A stretch of DNA of 64,000 nt, from NCBI RefSeq assembly GCF_000789235.1, contig NZ_KN525716.1:960071-1024070 (forward strand), written 5' to 3'. Made by a program: the position numbers and the translations under genes. Below the pieces are notes generated by a model. The model searched no databases and was not told the origin of the DNA. It worked only from the letters and a program-made list of their open reading frames with translations. Origin of the DNA: Wocania ichthyoenteri Th78 (GTDB taxonomy: Bacteria > Bacteroidota > Bacteroidia > Flavobacteriales > Flavobacteriaceae). Shown here piece by piece: positions 34,671 to 42,293 of this stretch. Numbering within the stretch: the first letter of the stretch is position 1; each line of letters begins with the position of its first letter.

Positions 34671-35795
34671 ATGGATAAAAAATATTCGGACATAAAAGAG
34701 AAACTTCAAATCGTTGTAGACAAGAAAACTACTAATGATTTAGCACATTTAACACACTATTTTCAGAATCACAAAAATGGTGTTTCTCAATATTTCAGAA
34801 CATCTGCAACTGAATATTTGACTGAACTTCACGAAGAATTGAATATTCTTCAAGAACCAGACTTTCAATATTATTTACCTATAAAATGGGATATTCCATT
34901 TCCACCAACTGAAAAACCAACATTTAAGTTTATCGATCTTTTTGCAGGAATTGGAGGAATAAGACTAGCATATCAAAATAATGGCGGAAAATGTGTTTTT
35001 ACTAGCGAATGGGATACATACGCAAAAAAGACCTACGAAGCGAATTTTGGAGAAGTACCATTTGGAGACATTACTCAAATTTCAGAAAGAAATATTCCAG
35101 ACCACGATATTTTATTAGGTGGTTTTCCTTGTCAACCTTTTTCAATCGCAGGAGTTTCAAAGAAAAATTCTTTAGGGAAAGCACACGGATTTTTGGATGA
35201 AACCCAAGGAACTTTATTTTTTGACATTGCAAGAATAATCAAACATAAAAAGCCAAAGGCTTTTATGCTTGAAAATGTGAAAAATCTAGTTTCTCACGAT
35301 AAAAAGAAAACATTTAAAATCATAATTAGCACTTTAGAAAAGTTAGGATATAATGTTCACTATAAAATTCTAAATGGGAAACATTATGTTCCTCAAAATC
35401 GTGAACGAATCATTATAGTTGGTTTTAAAAAGACCGTTTTCAAAAGTAAAGAGACTTTTGAAATTCCCAACCCACAAGAATCTAATTTTGTTTTTAAAGA
35501 TATACTTGAGCCAAAAGTGGATAACAAATATACTTTGTCTGATAAACTTTGGAATTATCTTCAAGAACATGCAAGAAAACACAAAGCCAAAGGAAATGGG
35601 TTTGGTTTTGGATTGACTGATTTAAATGGTATTTCAATAACTATTAGCGCGAGATATTATAAAGATGGTTCCGAGGTTTTAATTTTTGATTTGGGCGATA
35701 CCCTAAAGGGTCGGGCTATCCGTTTCAATCTTTTTTTCGTGCCTCAAAAAAGGATTTCCACTTCTATCCCTATCGCATTAAAGCAAGTAGCATAA
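34671..35795 (+). pseudogene. DNA cytosine-5 methyltransferase, C-terminally truncated
   Basis: From ATG 34671 the product has FIDLFAGIGGIRLA (motif I), GGFPCQPFSIAG (motif IV with the catalytic Cys), FMLENVKNL (motif VI) and QNRERIIIVGF (motif VIII), as in Dcm/M.EcoRII-type enzymes. It matches up to SARYYKDGSEVLI, then the frame enters the palindromic repeat at 35693 and ends with about 30 repeat-encoded residues at TAATG, overlapping the next gene. Motifs IX-X, including the GNSV-type segment needed for the SAM fold, are lost. Activity is unlikely. An upstream in-frame start at 34605 would add an unrelated leader and is not favoured. Confidence 0.85.
35693..35776 (+). repeat. Type-3 palindromic repeat, 84-bp copy at the methyltransferase break
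   Basis: It runs GGGCGATACCC ... CCCTATCGC, so the outer stem here is GCGATA/TATCGC. The copy at 36753-36836 is also 84 bases, inverted, with GCGTTA/TAACGC instead, a compensatory change. It overwrites the end of the methyltransferase reading frame. Confidence 0.85.
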
Positions 35796-35992
35796 TGGTA
35801 GATTATTCTGAAGTTTATATTTACTCTGACCAACCAACTACTTGTCCAAAATGTAGCGCAAGGTCAAAAGTTGTTTTAAACCTTTCTCATACAAATGATA
35901 AAACAGAGGTTCACTTATGCCCTGATAATGATTGCAATTATGAATTTGTAATGCAATATGATGAAGATTTTGATAATGCTTCACTATTATGA
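35795..35992 (+). CDS. Small zinc-ribbon protein
   Basis: This 65-residue protein has TTCPKCSARSKVV near residue 16 and HLCPDNDCNYEF near residue 43, two Cys pairs that form a zinc ribbon; the C-terminus is acidic. Its ATG overlaps the stop of the truncated methyltransferase frame by one base, and its end overlaps the HNH gene by 4. It may be a regulator or cofactor of the HNH nuclease. I do not recognise a named family. Confidence 0.7.
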   Translation: MVDYSEVYIYSDQPTTCPKCSARSKVVLNLSHTNDKTEVHLCPDNDCNYEFVMQYDEDFDNASLL

Positions 35993-36759
35993 AAAAAGGA
36001 CAAAAACTTTGGACGAGAGAAGAATCAATTTTAGCGATAAATCTTTATTGTAAATTACCTTTCGGTCGATTACATAGGTCTAATCCTCAAGTTATTCATT
36101 TAGCACAGTTAATAGGAAGAACACCAAGTTCAATAGCATACAAATTAGTTAATTTTGCTAGTCTTGACCCAAGTTTACAGGCAAGAGGAATTAAAGGTGC
36201 TTCAAATTCAAGTAAGTTGGACAAAGCTATTTGGGATGAATTTTACAATAACTGGGAAGAACTACCATTTGAAAGCGAGAAATTATTATCAAAATTTGAG
36301 AACAAATCAATAGAAGAACTTAATAATATTGACATTGAAAACCTACCTAAAGGTAAAACAAGAGAACAAGTAGTTAAAGTTAGAGTGAATCAATCCTTTT
36401 TTAGAAGTTCTATTCTAGCATCATACAATAGTACCTGCTGTATAACAGGTATAAATCAAAGTGAACTTTTAATTGCTGGACATATTAAACCTTGGAGTTT
36501 TGACGAGCAAAACAGATTAAATCCTAGAAACGGTATTGCCATTAATGCTTTACACGATAAAGCTTTTGAAACTGGATTAATTACTATTACACCCGATTAC
36601 AAAATTAAAGTTTCTAATGTTTTGCTTAAACAGAAGAAAACTGATTCTCTTGAAAAATATTTCTTCCAATACGAGAATAAAGACATCTTTTTACCTTCAA
36701 AATTTTTACCTGATGTTGAATTTTTGAAATATCATAATGATAGCAGATTTCAGCGTTAA
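35989..36759 (+). CDS. HNH endonuclease
   Basis: The 256-residue protein has an N-terminal helical region (WTREESILAINLYCKLPFGR and HLAQLIGRTPSSIAYKLVNF) that looks DNA-binding, and a C-terminal HNH domain: TCCITGINQSELLIAGHIKP near residue 145, then NPRNGIAINALHDKAFETG, with the conserved His, Asn and His. Such HNH proteins are often restriction or defence nucleases. The stop codon lies inside the inverted palindromic repeat. Together with the zinc-ribbon gene it forms a module of about 1.1 kb bracketed by the two repeats. Confidence 0.85.
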   Translation: MKKGQKLWTREESILAINLYCKLPFGRLHRSNPQVIHLAQLIGRTPSSIAYKLVNFASLDPSLQARGIKGASNSSKLDKAIWDEFYNNWEELPFESEKLLSKFENKSIEELNNIDIENLPKGKTREQVVKVRVNQSFFRSSILASYNSTCCITGINQSELLIAGHIKPWSFDEQNRLNPRNGIAINALHDKAFETGLITITPDYKIKVSNVLLKQKKTDSLEKYFFQYENKDIFLPSKFLPDVEFLKYHNDSRFQR

Positions 36760-36836
36760 GGATAGAAGTGGAAAGCCCACAGCGAGGCACGAGCGAGGAC
36801 TTGTAACGTATAGCCTGACCCTTTAGGGTAACGCCC
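36753..36836 (-). repeat. Type-3 palindromic repeat, 84-bp inverted copy at the endonuclease break
   Basis: It runs GCGTTAAGG ... AGGGTAACGCCC. Its reverse complement aligns without gaps to the copy at 35693-35776, including GGGC, ACCCTAAAGGGTC, CGTGCCTC and TTTCCACTTCTATCC. It contains the stop codon of the HNH gene and ends one base before the surviving endonuclease frame. Confidence 0.85.
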
Positions 36837-37523
36837 AAAAAATTAGAAGCAGAATTAGGAGTTACGCCAAATGGCTATTCCGAACCTGATTTTATGGGTT
36901 GGGAAGTGAAGCAGTTTGGAGTTACTAATTTTAATCGTACCAAATCTAAAGTTATAACTTTAATGACACCTGAGCCAACTGATGGAATATATAAAACAGA
37001 AGGGATTGAATATTTTGTTAGGAATTACGGCTACAAAGATAAAAATGGTATTCCCGATAGATTAAATTTTGGAGGAGTACACAAAGTTGGGGAAAAACAT
37101 CATCTTACAAATTTAACGATGCAATTAATCGGATTTGACGTTGAAAGTGGAAAAATACGTAACGCGAATGGCAGAATTGCACTATTAGACGAGAATGAAA
37201 ATGAAGCAGCATCTTGGAGTTTTTCTTCAATGCTAAAACATTGGAACAGAAAACATAATCAAGCTTGTTATGTTCCATCATTGTCAGAAATTAAGCCCAA
37301 AAGAAAGTATAAATATGGTAATGAAATAATATTAGGGACTGGAACTGATTTTCAATTATTTCTATCCCAAATGGCTATTGGAAATATTTATTATGACCCA
37401 GGTATTAAATTGGAGAATGTATCTACCAAGCCAAAACCTAAGAAAAGAAGTCAGTTCAGAACAAAGTCTGGATTTTTACCGAATTTATATAAACAGAATG
37501 AAGTAATAGACATTGCGGAATAG
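36837..37523 (+). pseudogene. MvaI/BcnI-family restriction endonuclease, N-terminus lost
   Basis: The frame is open from the edge of the palindromic repeat and reads KKLEAELGVTPNGYSEPDFM, then GWEVKQFG, so the D-x4-E-x-K catalytic set of MvaI/BcnI enzymes is kept. It continues KVITLMTPEPTDGIY, GVHKVGEKHHLTNL, SFSSMLKHWNRKH and YYDPGIKLENVS, all family-typical. By comparison with a full-length enzyme, roughly 30-45 N-terminal residues are missing. The first in-frame ATG (36894) falls after the catalytic Asp. Known relatives cut CCWGG or CCSGG, which would fit the Dcm-like methyltransferase upstream. It is probably inactive. Confidence 0.85.
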
Positions 37524-37606
37524 CCAACGCTGAAAGCCATACACATTTACAGTAGCACCATCCAAGCTTCGCCAAAACTGTAAAAGAGTATGTCTTCGCC
37601 AACGCT
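37522..37606 (+). repeat. Type-2 dyad repeat, copy 2
   Basis: It starts AGCCAACGC, overlapping the stop of the endonuclease remnant, and ends GCCAACGCT. The arms CATACACATTTACAGT and ACTGTAAAAGAGTATG pair at 14 of 16 positions. Arms differ from copy 1 while the plan is kept. Confidence 0.65.
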
Positions 37607-37663
37607 AGCAAGTTTGCGGAAAAAAGCCAGCAGGTAACTAAGAACTGAGTTAAAAAACAAGCA

Positions 37664-38632
37664 TTATTGAGCTAATTTTGAAACAAAGTTTTCATCATAA
37701 GGTCTTCCTGATTTTGCAATAGCAAAAGCTTGTTTTAATAGCTTATTTGCCACTGCTATTAATGCTAACTTTTTACTCTTTCCTTTAGTTACTATCCTTT
37801 CGCATAACTCTCTGCAAGCCTTGTTGTGTTTACAGGCTGAAAAAGCACATAAAAACAGTAGATTTCTTAATTTCTTATTCCCTACTTTACTAATCCTGCT
37901 CCGCCCTTTTACGCTACTACCTGATTCTCGTATAGTAGGTGTAATACCAACATAACTACATAACTGTGATGCCGTTTCAAACTTATAGAATCCATCGGTT
38001 ACTACTATTAAAAATAAAGCGGTCTTTACGCCCATACCTGGGATACTTTTTAATAACGTTAATTGATATTGCTGGTCTTGTTTTACCAATTCTAGTAACC
38101 GTGCCTCCAAAACTTCTACTTCCTTGTTTAAATGCTTTAAATTCCGCTTTAAAGACCTATAAACAAACTTGGAGGGCACACCCAATACTTCTTCTCCTTT
38201 TAGCTTGTTCTTGGTGGCTGTTCTATGTTTTAGGTAACTATCCAATAACCTAAAGAGTTGTAAACACTCACTCTGAATATCTGTCAAGGCATTATACAAT
38301 GGAACATCATTCATTTGCCCATATTCGCAGATAGCTTTTGCATCACTTTTGTCTGTCTTAACTTTGGCTAATTTCATCTGTATAAATCGCTTTACGGATA
38401 ACGGATTTACTACAGGTACAAAAACACCTTCATGGTATAAAAACTGTGCTAAACGATAATGATAATAGCCTGTAGCTTCCATAACTAATAAAGCCCCTTG
38501 TGGTAAGCTCTTCAAAAAGCTTTTAAAACCTTGCTCATCATTTTTAAACTGATTATGTCCTGTCTTGGAACCATAAACATCAAAGACATTTTTACTAATG
38601 TCAATTCCGTAAATTTCGCTATATTTATTCAT
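37664..38632 (-). CDS. IS110-family transposase
   Basis: From ATG 38632 the 322-residue product starts MNKYSEIYGIDISKNVFDVY, with the first Asp of the RuvC-like DEDD site. LLVMEATGYYHYRLAQFL gives the Glu and KTDKSDAKAICEYG the two Asp residues. The C-terminal Tnp domain has LKSIPGMGVKTALFLIVV and RESGSSVKGRSRISKVGNKK, which carries the catalytic serine region. A frame extension to 38701 would run into the RNA-coding leader and is not favoured. All catalytic motifs are intact. These recombinases act with a bridge RNA. Confidence 0.9.
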   Translation of the reverse strand: MNKYSEIYGIDISKNVFDVYGSKTGHNQFKNDEQGFKSFLKSLPQGALLVMEATGYYHYRLAQFLYHEGVFVPVVNPLSVKRFIQMKLAKVKTDKSDAKAICEYGQMNDVPLYNALTDIQSECLQLFRLLDSYLKHRTATKNKLKGEEVLGVPSKFVYRSLKRNLKHLNKEVEVLEARLLELVKQDQQYQLTLLKSIPGMGVKTALFLIVVTDGFYKFETASQLCSYVGITPTIRESGSSVKGRSRISKVGNKKLRNLLFLCAFSACKHNKACRELCERIVTKGKSKKLALIAVANKLLKQAFAIAKSGRPYDENFVSKLAQ

Positions 38633-38723
38633 AAGAACTGTATTTTGGAAAGAACGAGCTACTGACGTTTCAACAACTTGAAATCGAGTTTTAATACTCA
38701 CAGAACTGAACGAAATCTTAGTA

Positions 38724-38798
38724 GGAAAAGAGAGAGGGTTATCAATGTTGTCGAAGTCTTTGCTTCACCGTGTATACTAACCTTATTTCTCTCTTTTG
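38724..38798 (-). ncRNA. Candidate IS110 bridge RNA, target-binding loop
   Basis: Transcribed on the minus strand just upstream of the transposase gene, this folds as AAAAGAGAGA/TCTCTCTTTT (10 pairs), then GGTTA/TAACC, then an internal loop closed by GAAG/CTTC. The left loop strand TATACACGGTG equals the complement of CACCGTGTATA in cassette repeats 1 and 2. The right strand ACAACA is complementary to TGTTGT of the same junction. Together they cover 15 contiguous target bases. At the actual insertion site TATACACG still flanks the element. The full RNA probably extends to about 38640, including a second hairpin region for the donor. Confidence 0.65.
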
Positions 38799-38840
38799 TT
38801 CTTTCTATTTTATTATCTAAAATTAGAGATTGTAAACTTA

Positions 38841-38974
38841 AGACGTGTATAATTAATTGCTAGTTCTAGCCTACTTGGAAATTCCTTCGGGATTTCCTCT
38901 GGTTCGTTTTTGTTTATTAATTTAGTTGCTGAAACACGTAACGAAATTATACACAAACACGTTGTACCCAATTA
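38841..38974 (+). repeat. Cassette repeat 4, left core disrupted by IS110
   Basis: The left arm GTGTATAATTAATTGC follows directly after the IS110 end. The right arm GTAACGAAATTATACAC leads to the core GTTGTACCCAATTA (38961-38974) of unit E. The central hairpin is GGAAATTCC-TTCG-GGATTTCC instead of GAAAATCC-TCGC-GGATTTTC, so both sides changed together while pairing stayed. Confidence 0.85.
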
Positions 38975-39048
38975 AAAAATTTCGTTTAATTTCATAATTA
39001 GAGTTAAAATGATTGTATCTTTGATAGTATCAAATGATAGTATCATAA

Positions 39049-40002
39049 ATGAAGCCACCTTACGAAATAACACCATCAATTTTAAAATTAATAACTTCCA
39101 TTTCAGAAAAAATTGGTGAAGTAAATGCAAATTTATTGAACAAGCCTTCAACTAAATTAAGAAAACAGAATAGAATTAAAACTATTCATTCTTCTTTGAA
39201 AATTGAAGGGAACACACTTACTGAAGAACAAATAACTGCACTTCTAGAAAACAAGAGAGTTATTGGTCCAAAAAAAGATGTTGTTGAAGTTTTAAATGCA
39301 ATTAAAATCTATGAAAATTTAGATTCATATAATCCTTCACAAGAAAAATCTTTTTTAAAAGCTCATCAAAACTTGATGGAAAGTCTGATTCAGGATGCTG
39401 GAAAATATAGATCCCAAAGTGTCGGAATTGTTAAAGGTTTAAAAGTAGAACATTTAGCACCTCCTTTTGAAAATGTTCCATACTTAATGAAAGATCTTTT
39501 TGAATACTTGCAAAAATCAGACGAAATAGAATTAATTAAAAGTTGTGTTTTCCATTACGAAATGGAATTTATACATCCTTTTTTAGATGGAAATGGTAGA
39601 ATGGGACGATTGTGGCAAACTTTAATTTTAATGGAAAAATATCCAGTCTTTGAGTTTTTACCTTTTGAAACCTTAATTAGTAACGACCAAGAAAAATATT
39701 ACAAAGCTTTAGCTGAAAGTGACAAATCTGGAAAATCAACAAAATTTATTGAATATATGTTAAGTGTAATTGATATTTCAATAAGCGATTTATTGGATTT
39801 CAACAATAGAACATTAAATGAAAATGATAGATTAGAGTATTTTGTTTCTTTGAATAAAACTGAGTTTACTAGAAAGAATTATATGGATGTTTTTAAAGAT
39901 ATTTCTTCAGCAACAGCTAGTAGAGATTTAAAAAAAGGTGTGGAACTAAATCTATTTGGGAAAATTGGAGAAAAGAATAAAACAATTTATAAATTAAAAT
40001 AA
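39049..40002 (+). CDS. Fic/DOC-family protein with autoinhibitory motif
   Basis: Fic enzymes usually transfer AMP from ATP to a hydroxyl of a target protein. The 317-residue product has IHSSLKIEGNTLTEEQ near residue 48, matching the S/T-x3-E-G/N inhibitory helix, and MEFIHPFLDGNGRMGRLWQ near residue 175, the complete catalytic HPFx2GNGRxxR loop. The C-terminal 60 residues, with TRKNYMDVFKDISSATASRD, look like a winged helix. It is the only gene of cassette E, 88 bases from the core. With the inhibitor built in, no separate antitoxin is needed. The target is unknown. Confidence 0.92.
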   Translation: MKPPYEITPSILKLITSISEKIGEVNANLLNKPSTKLRKQNRIKTIHSSLKIEGNTLTEEQITALLENKRVIGPKKDVVEVLNAIKIYENLDSYNPSQEKSFLKAHQNLMESLIQDAGKYRSQSVGIVKGLKVEHLAPPFENVPYLMKDLFEYLQKSDEIELIKSCVFHYEMEFIHPFLDGNGRMGRLWQTLILMEKYPVFEFLPFETLISNDQEKYYKALAESDKSGKSTKFIEYMLSVIDISISDLLDFNNRTLNENDRLEYFVSLNKTEFTRKNYMDVFKDISSATASRDLKKGVELNLFGKIGEKNKTIYKLK

Positions 40003-40027
40003 CTGGGCACAACATGCGGATATAACA
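40000..40027 (+). repeat. Right boundary half-site of the cassette array
   Basis: TAACTGGGCACAAC (40000-40013) is the reverse complement of the start of unit E at 12 of 14 bases, both differences being T to C. ATGCGGATATAAC follows, a divergent version of the left arm CCGTGTATAAT. No right arm or further GTTG core is seen; the degenerate palindromic repeat begins next. Confidence 0.65.
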
Positions 40028-40028
40028 T

Positions 40029-40136
40029 TTAAAAAGATACAACCTCGACTATGCTCAAGACAAACTACCAGCCTAACCACTTGCTCTGAGCGTGTCACAC
40101 TGAGTGCAGTCGAAGGGTTAGGGTAACGTAACGCCC
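40029..40136 (-). repeat. Degenerate type-3 palindromic repeat
   Basis: The right end AGGGTTAGGGTAACGTAACGCCC (shown here as TTAGGGTAACG and AACGCCC) and the internal AAAAAGATA match the family, but the other end is missing. The interior carries GAGTGCAGTCGAAGGG-like sequence resembling the interior of the 42927-43051 copy. It fills the gap between the Fic gene and the next operon. Confidence 0.5.
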
Positions 40137-40177
40137 AAAAAAATAAAAAAGAATTTCTGAAATTAGAGAAGAAAACA

Positions 40178-41713
40178 CTACTGCATAACCACATTGCTGT
40201 ACTTTGCATTAACCACAATGGTTTTGTTGGTTTCGGTGTTATTAGTAGTAAACGAAGATATGTTATTTTCTATAGGCTTTTCTGGGTGTTTAAAGCGTGT
40301 ACGTGTGCCTTTATACTGCAAATTATAATTTACTTTTGGTAGTGTTATAACGGCATCACTATTTTGAAGAATAACGTTTAAGTTTGTAAATGTATCATCT
40401 ATTTTTAAAATTTTAAGGTCGCCAATACTACCATCAATAATGGCACTACCCAATAAATTTTGTATTTCTATATTTGAAGAATTAGAAGTTAACACCAATT
40501 GCTTTACATTATTTAACTCTGCATTTTCAACGTGTTTTAAATTCAACTCTCCTAAATTCCAATGTGTTACATAAACTGGCGAATAAGAAGCATTAATGGA
40601 AGTTCTACTTCCATTAATGCTTAGTGCTGTAAATTTGGTATGCGATAAATCTGCTTCTAAATTTTCAATATTAGCAGCGAATTCTATTTCGCCATGTCTT
40701 ACATTAACTTTTAATTTAGCGCCTTTTGGCATTTTAATTTTGATGGTTTTCTTAACTTTTGAGTTTGATTTTTTATTAACCAATCGTTCAATTAAAACAC
40801 GACGCTCGTCTGATAGTTTTTTACGCTCTTTAGCATGCTTTTTATGTTCTTCTGTACGTGCTTTGTGGGTTTTGGCGTGTTCTTCAGCTCTTTCTTTATG
40901 CGCTTTTTGAGCTTCAGTTCGTTCTTTATGTGCTTCTAATCGTTCTGCTTGACCCTCCATTCGTTCTGCAAAACGTTTACCCCATGCTTCCATTTTTTTA
41001 GCATATTCTTCACTATCCCATTTGTTTTCAAACTTTTTAGCCCATGCTTCCATTTGCTTGCCATATTTCTCACCCCATTCTTTACCGAATTTTTCGCCCC
41101 ATGCTTCCATTTTCTTTTCATAATCTTTACCAAACCTCTTTTCAAAATTTTTGGTATATTCTTCCAAATATTTTTCACCATCTTTTTTATAGGCTTTATA
41201 ATCAAAATGGAATTGATGCACACCTTCTGGTAATTCAGGTAGTTCTGGCATTTCGGGTAACTCAGGTATTTCTGGTAAGTCTGGCATCTCGAAATGGAAA
41301 TCGAAATTCATTTCTGGTAAATCTGCCAATTCATATTTTAATTCTTTCAATACGGCTTGTACAGCTTCACTATCTCCAGTATTACTATAAGCCCAAACTG
41401 TAGATGTATGCCCTTTGGTTTTTATTGAAACCATATCTTGCGATCCGTAAACATTTACACCCCAGTCTTTTAAGACTTCTTGCAATTCTTCTTTAGTTAA
41501 ATCTTCGCTTTCAATGTAAGCTTCAATTTCTACTGTGCCTTTATTCCAAGTGTCGAATACAATGTTACAATGGCTTGTGTTTAAATCGATGGTAACATCT
41601 TTATCTACTTTAATAGATTGCGATACTTTAGTTAGTTTTTCTTGAGCATATAAACCGCTCGATATAAAAAACACCAAAGCAAATTGTTTTATTTTTATAA
41701 TTGTCTTGTTCAT
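40178..41713 (-). CDS. Secreted DUF4097-like protein with charged repeat region
   Basis: From ATG 41713 the 511-residue protein begins MNKTIIKIKQFALVFFISSG and ends its signal peptide at LYAQ. Residues about 130-150 are a Pro/Glu/Leu run (LPEIPELPEMPELPELPEG), followed by a long charged region with repeats of the type KKMEAWGKRFAER and EKWGEKFGKE, then His/Lys/Glu-rich coiled coil to about 310. The last 190 residues are beta-rich (NLEADLSHTKFTALSINGS) like the adhesin-type DUF4097 fold. It is the third gene of a sigma/anti-sigma operon, 11 bases after it, so it is probably the envelope component of that pathway. Its function is unknown. Confidence 0.8.
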   Translation of the reverse strand: MNKTIIKIKQFALVFFISSGLYAQEKLTKVSQSIKVDKDVTIDLNTSHCNIVFDTWNKGTVEIEAYIESEDLTKEELQEVLKDWGVNVYGSQDMVSIKTKGHTSTVWAYSNTGDSEAVQAVLKELKYELADLPEMNFDFHFEMPDLPEIPELPEMPELPELPEGVHQFHFDYKAYKKDGEKYLEEYTKNFEKRFGKDYEKKMEAWGEKFGKEWGEKYGKQMEAWAKKFENKWDSEEYAKKMEAWGKRFAERMEGQAERLEAHKERTEAQKAHKERAEEHAKTHKARTEEHKKHAKERKKLSDERRVLIERLVNKKSNSKVKKTIKIKMPKGAKLKVNVRHGEIEFAANIENLEADLSHTKFTALSINGSRTSINASYSPVYVTHWNLGELNLKHVENAELNNVKQLVLTSNSSNIEIQNLLGSAIIDGSIGDLKILKIDDTFTNLNVILQNSDAVITLPKVNYNLQYKGTRTRFKHPEKPIENNISSFTTNNTETNKTIVVNAKYSNVVMQ

Positions 41714-41723
41714 TTTTTGATTT

Positions 41724-42293
41724 TTAGATGGATTGTTTTTCTTCTTCAATGTTATCATCAGAAGTTTTAAATACTTTTAATTGCGACCGTAAACGATGCA
41801 AAAGATTTAAACGAAATTTCAAATTATCAATTAATGCATTTACTGTTAATTCACTGGGTCCAGACTCAGTTAATTCTAACGATAAGCGTTGGTATTCTTT
41901 ATCAAGCTCATCTAACTGTAATAAATAACCATCAAAAATAGCTTTAGTTTCTGGTGTATATTCCATTTTAGATAACTCCAAATTTATACTTGCCAAATAA
42001 TAGTCTTCAACCTTTTTTAAACCTGGTGACACATCTCCCAAAGTTTTAGTTTCAACCGGATTAATTGTTGCAACCTCAATAGGCTTTTCTGTTTGAAAAT
42101 AATTATACGCGCCAAAACTAAACCCTAAAAGCACCACTACACTAGCAGCTATTTGTAACCAATTAAAATTAGATTTTCGCTTTTTAGGAAATGCTTTATC
42201 TAGCTTTTCAAGAAATCTATCTTGATGATTTTTTGGCATCTTTTCGTTCAATACTTTATCATCCTTAAATAATTCTCTAATATCTCGTGCCAT
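41724..42293 (-). CDS. Probable membrane anti-sigma factor
   Basis: The 189-residue protein has a cytoplasmic N-terminus (RDIRELFKDDKVLNEKMPKN), one membrane helix near residue 50 (WLQIAASVVVLLGFSFGAY), and a periplasmic C-terminal helical region. This is the topology of single-pass anti-sigma factors. Its start overlaps the ECF sigma gene by 17 bases, the classic coupling of a sigma factor with its inhibitor. The partner assignment rests on position, as the sequence has no recognised zinc motif. Confidence 0.75.
   Translation of the reverse strand: MARDIRELFKDDKVLNEKMPKNHQDRFLEKLDKAFPKKRKSNFNWLQIAASVVVLLGFSFGAYNYFQTEKPIEVATINPVETKTLGDVSPGLKKVEDYYLASINLELSKMEYTPETKAIFDGYLLQLDELDKEYQRLSLELTESGPSELTVNALIDNLKFRLNLLHRLRSQLKVFKTSDDNIEEEKQSI

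Larger units (their letters stand above)
37661..38842 (-). mobile_element. IS110-family element inserted in a cassette repeat
   Basis: The dinucleotide AG flanks both ends (37659-37660 and 38841-38842). Removing the element joins AAAAAACAAG to ACGTGTATAATTAATTGC, which reproduces the left end of a cassette repeat (compare ACAACAACGTATATAATT at repeat 3). There are no terminal inverted repeats, as expected for IS110. The gene ends 3 bases from one end, while about 210 non-coding bases lie upstream of it, the IS110-group layout in which the leader encodes the bridge RNA. Ends are inferred from the repair of the repeat. Confidence 0.75.
26439..40013 (+). other. Cassette array with attC-like dyad repeats (13.6 kb)
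   Basis: Gene units A (26439-30037), B (30155-31233), C (31351-33079), D (33197 to about 38840) and E (38961-40013) are separated by ~117-base dyad repeats. In A, B, C and E the unit's first 10-14 bases (GTTG...) are the reverse complement of its last 10-14 (...CAAC): 10/10, 10/10, 13/14 and 12/14. All genes outside the insertion sequences point the same way. In A, B, C and E the first gene starts 16-88 bases after the core. This is the organisation of an integron cassette array, but no integrase gene lies in the window and the repeat does not fit the standard attC core. Confidence 0.75.

Noticed and set aside
36894-37523. Restriction endonuclease as an intact gene starting at ATG 36894
   Set aside because: That start falls after the catalytic Asp of the D-x4-E-x-K site; the family match extends upstream to the repeat edge, so the N-terminus has been lost.
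38633-38701. Longer IS110 transposase start at 38701
   Set aside because: The extra residues are not typical of the family, MNKYSEIYGIDISK is a normal IS110 start, and the region overlaps the predicted RNA leader.
30028-38974. The dyad repeats as a CRISPR array
   Set aside because: Repeats are long (about 117 bases), separated by kilobase genes instead of short uniform spacers, and no cas genes are present.
30028-38974. The dyad repeats as ordinary bidirectional terminators
   Set aside because: They lack a terminal T run after a short GC stem, and terminator function would not explain the unit-specific complementary boxes at both ends of each unit.
40949-41403. Several plus-strand frames opposite the charged secreted protein
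   Set aside because: They arise from the repetitive, stop-poor codon pattern of the minus-strand gene and are rich in Phe, His and Pro with no domain logic.
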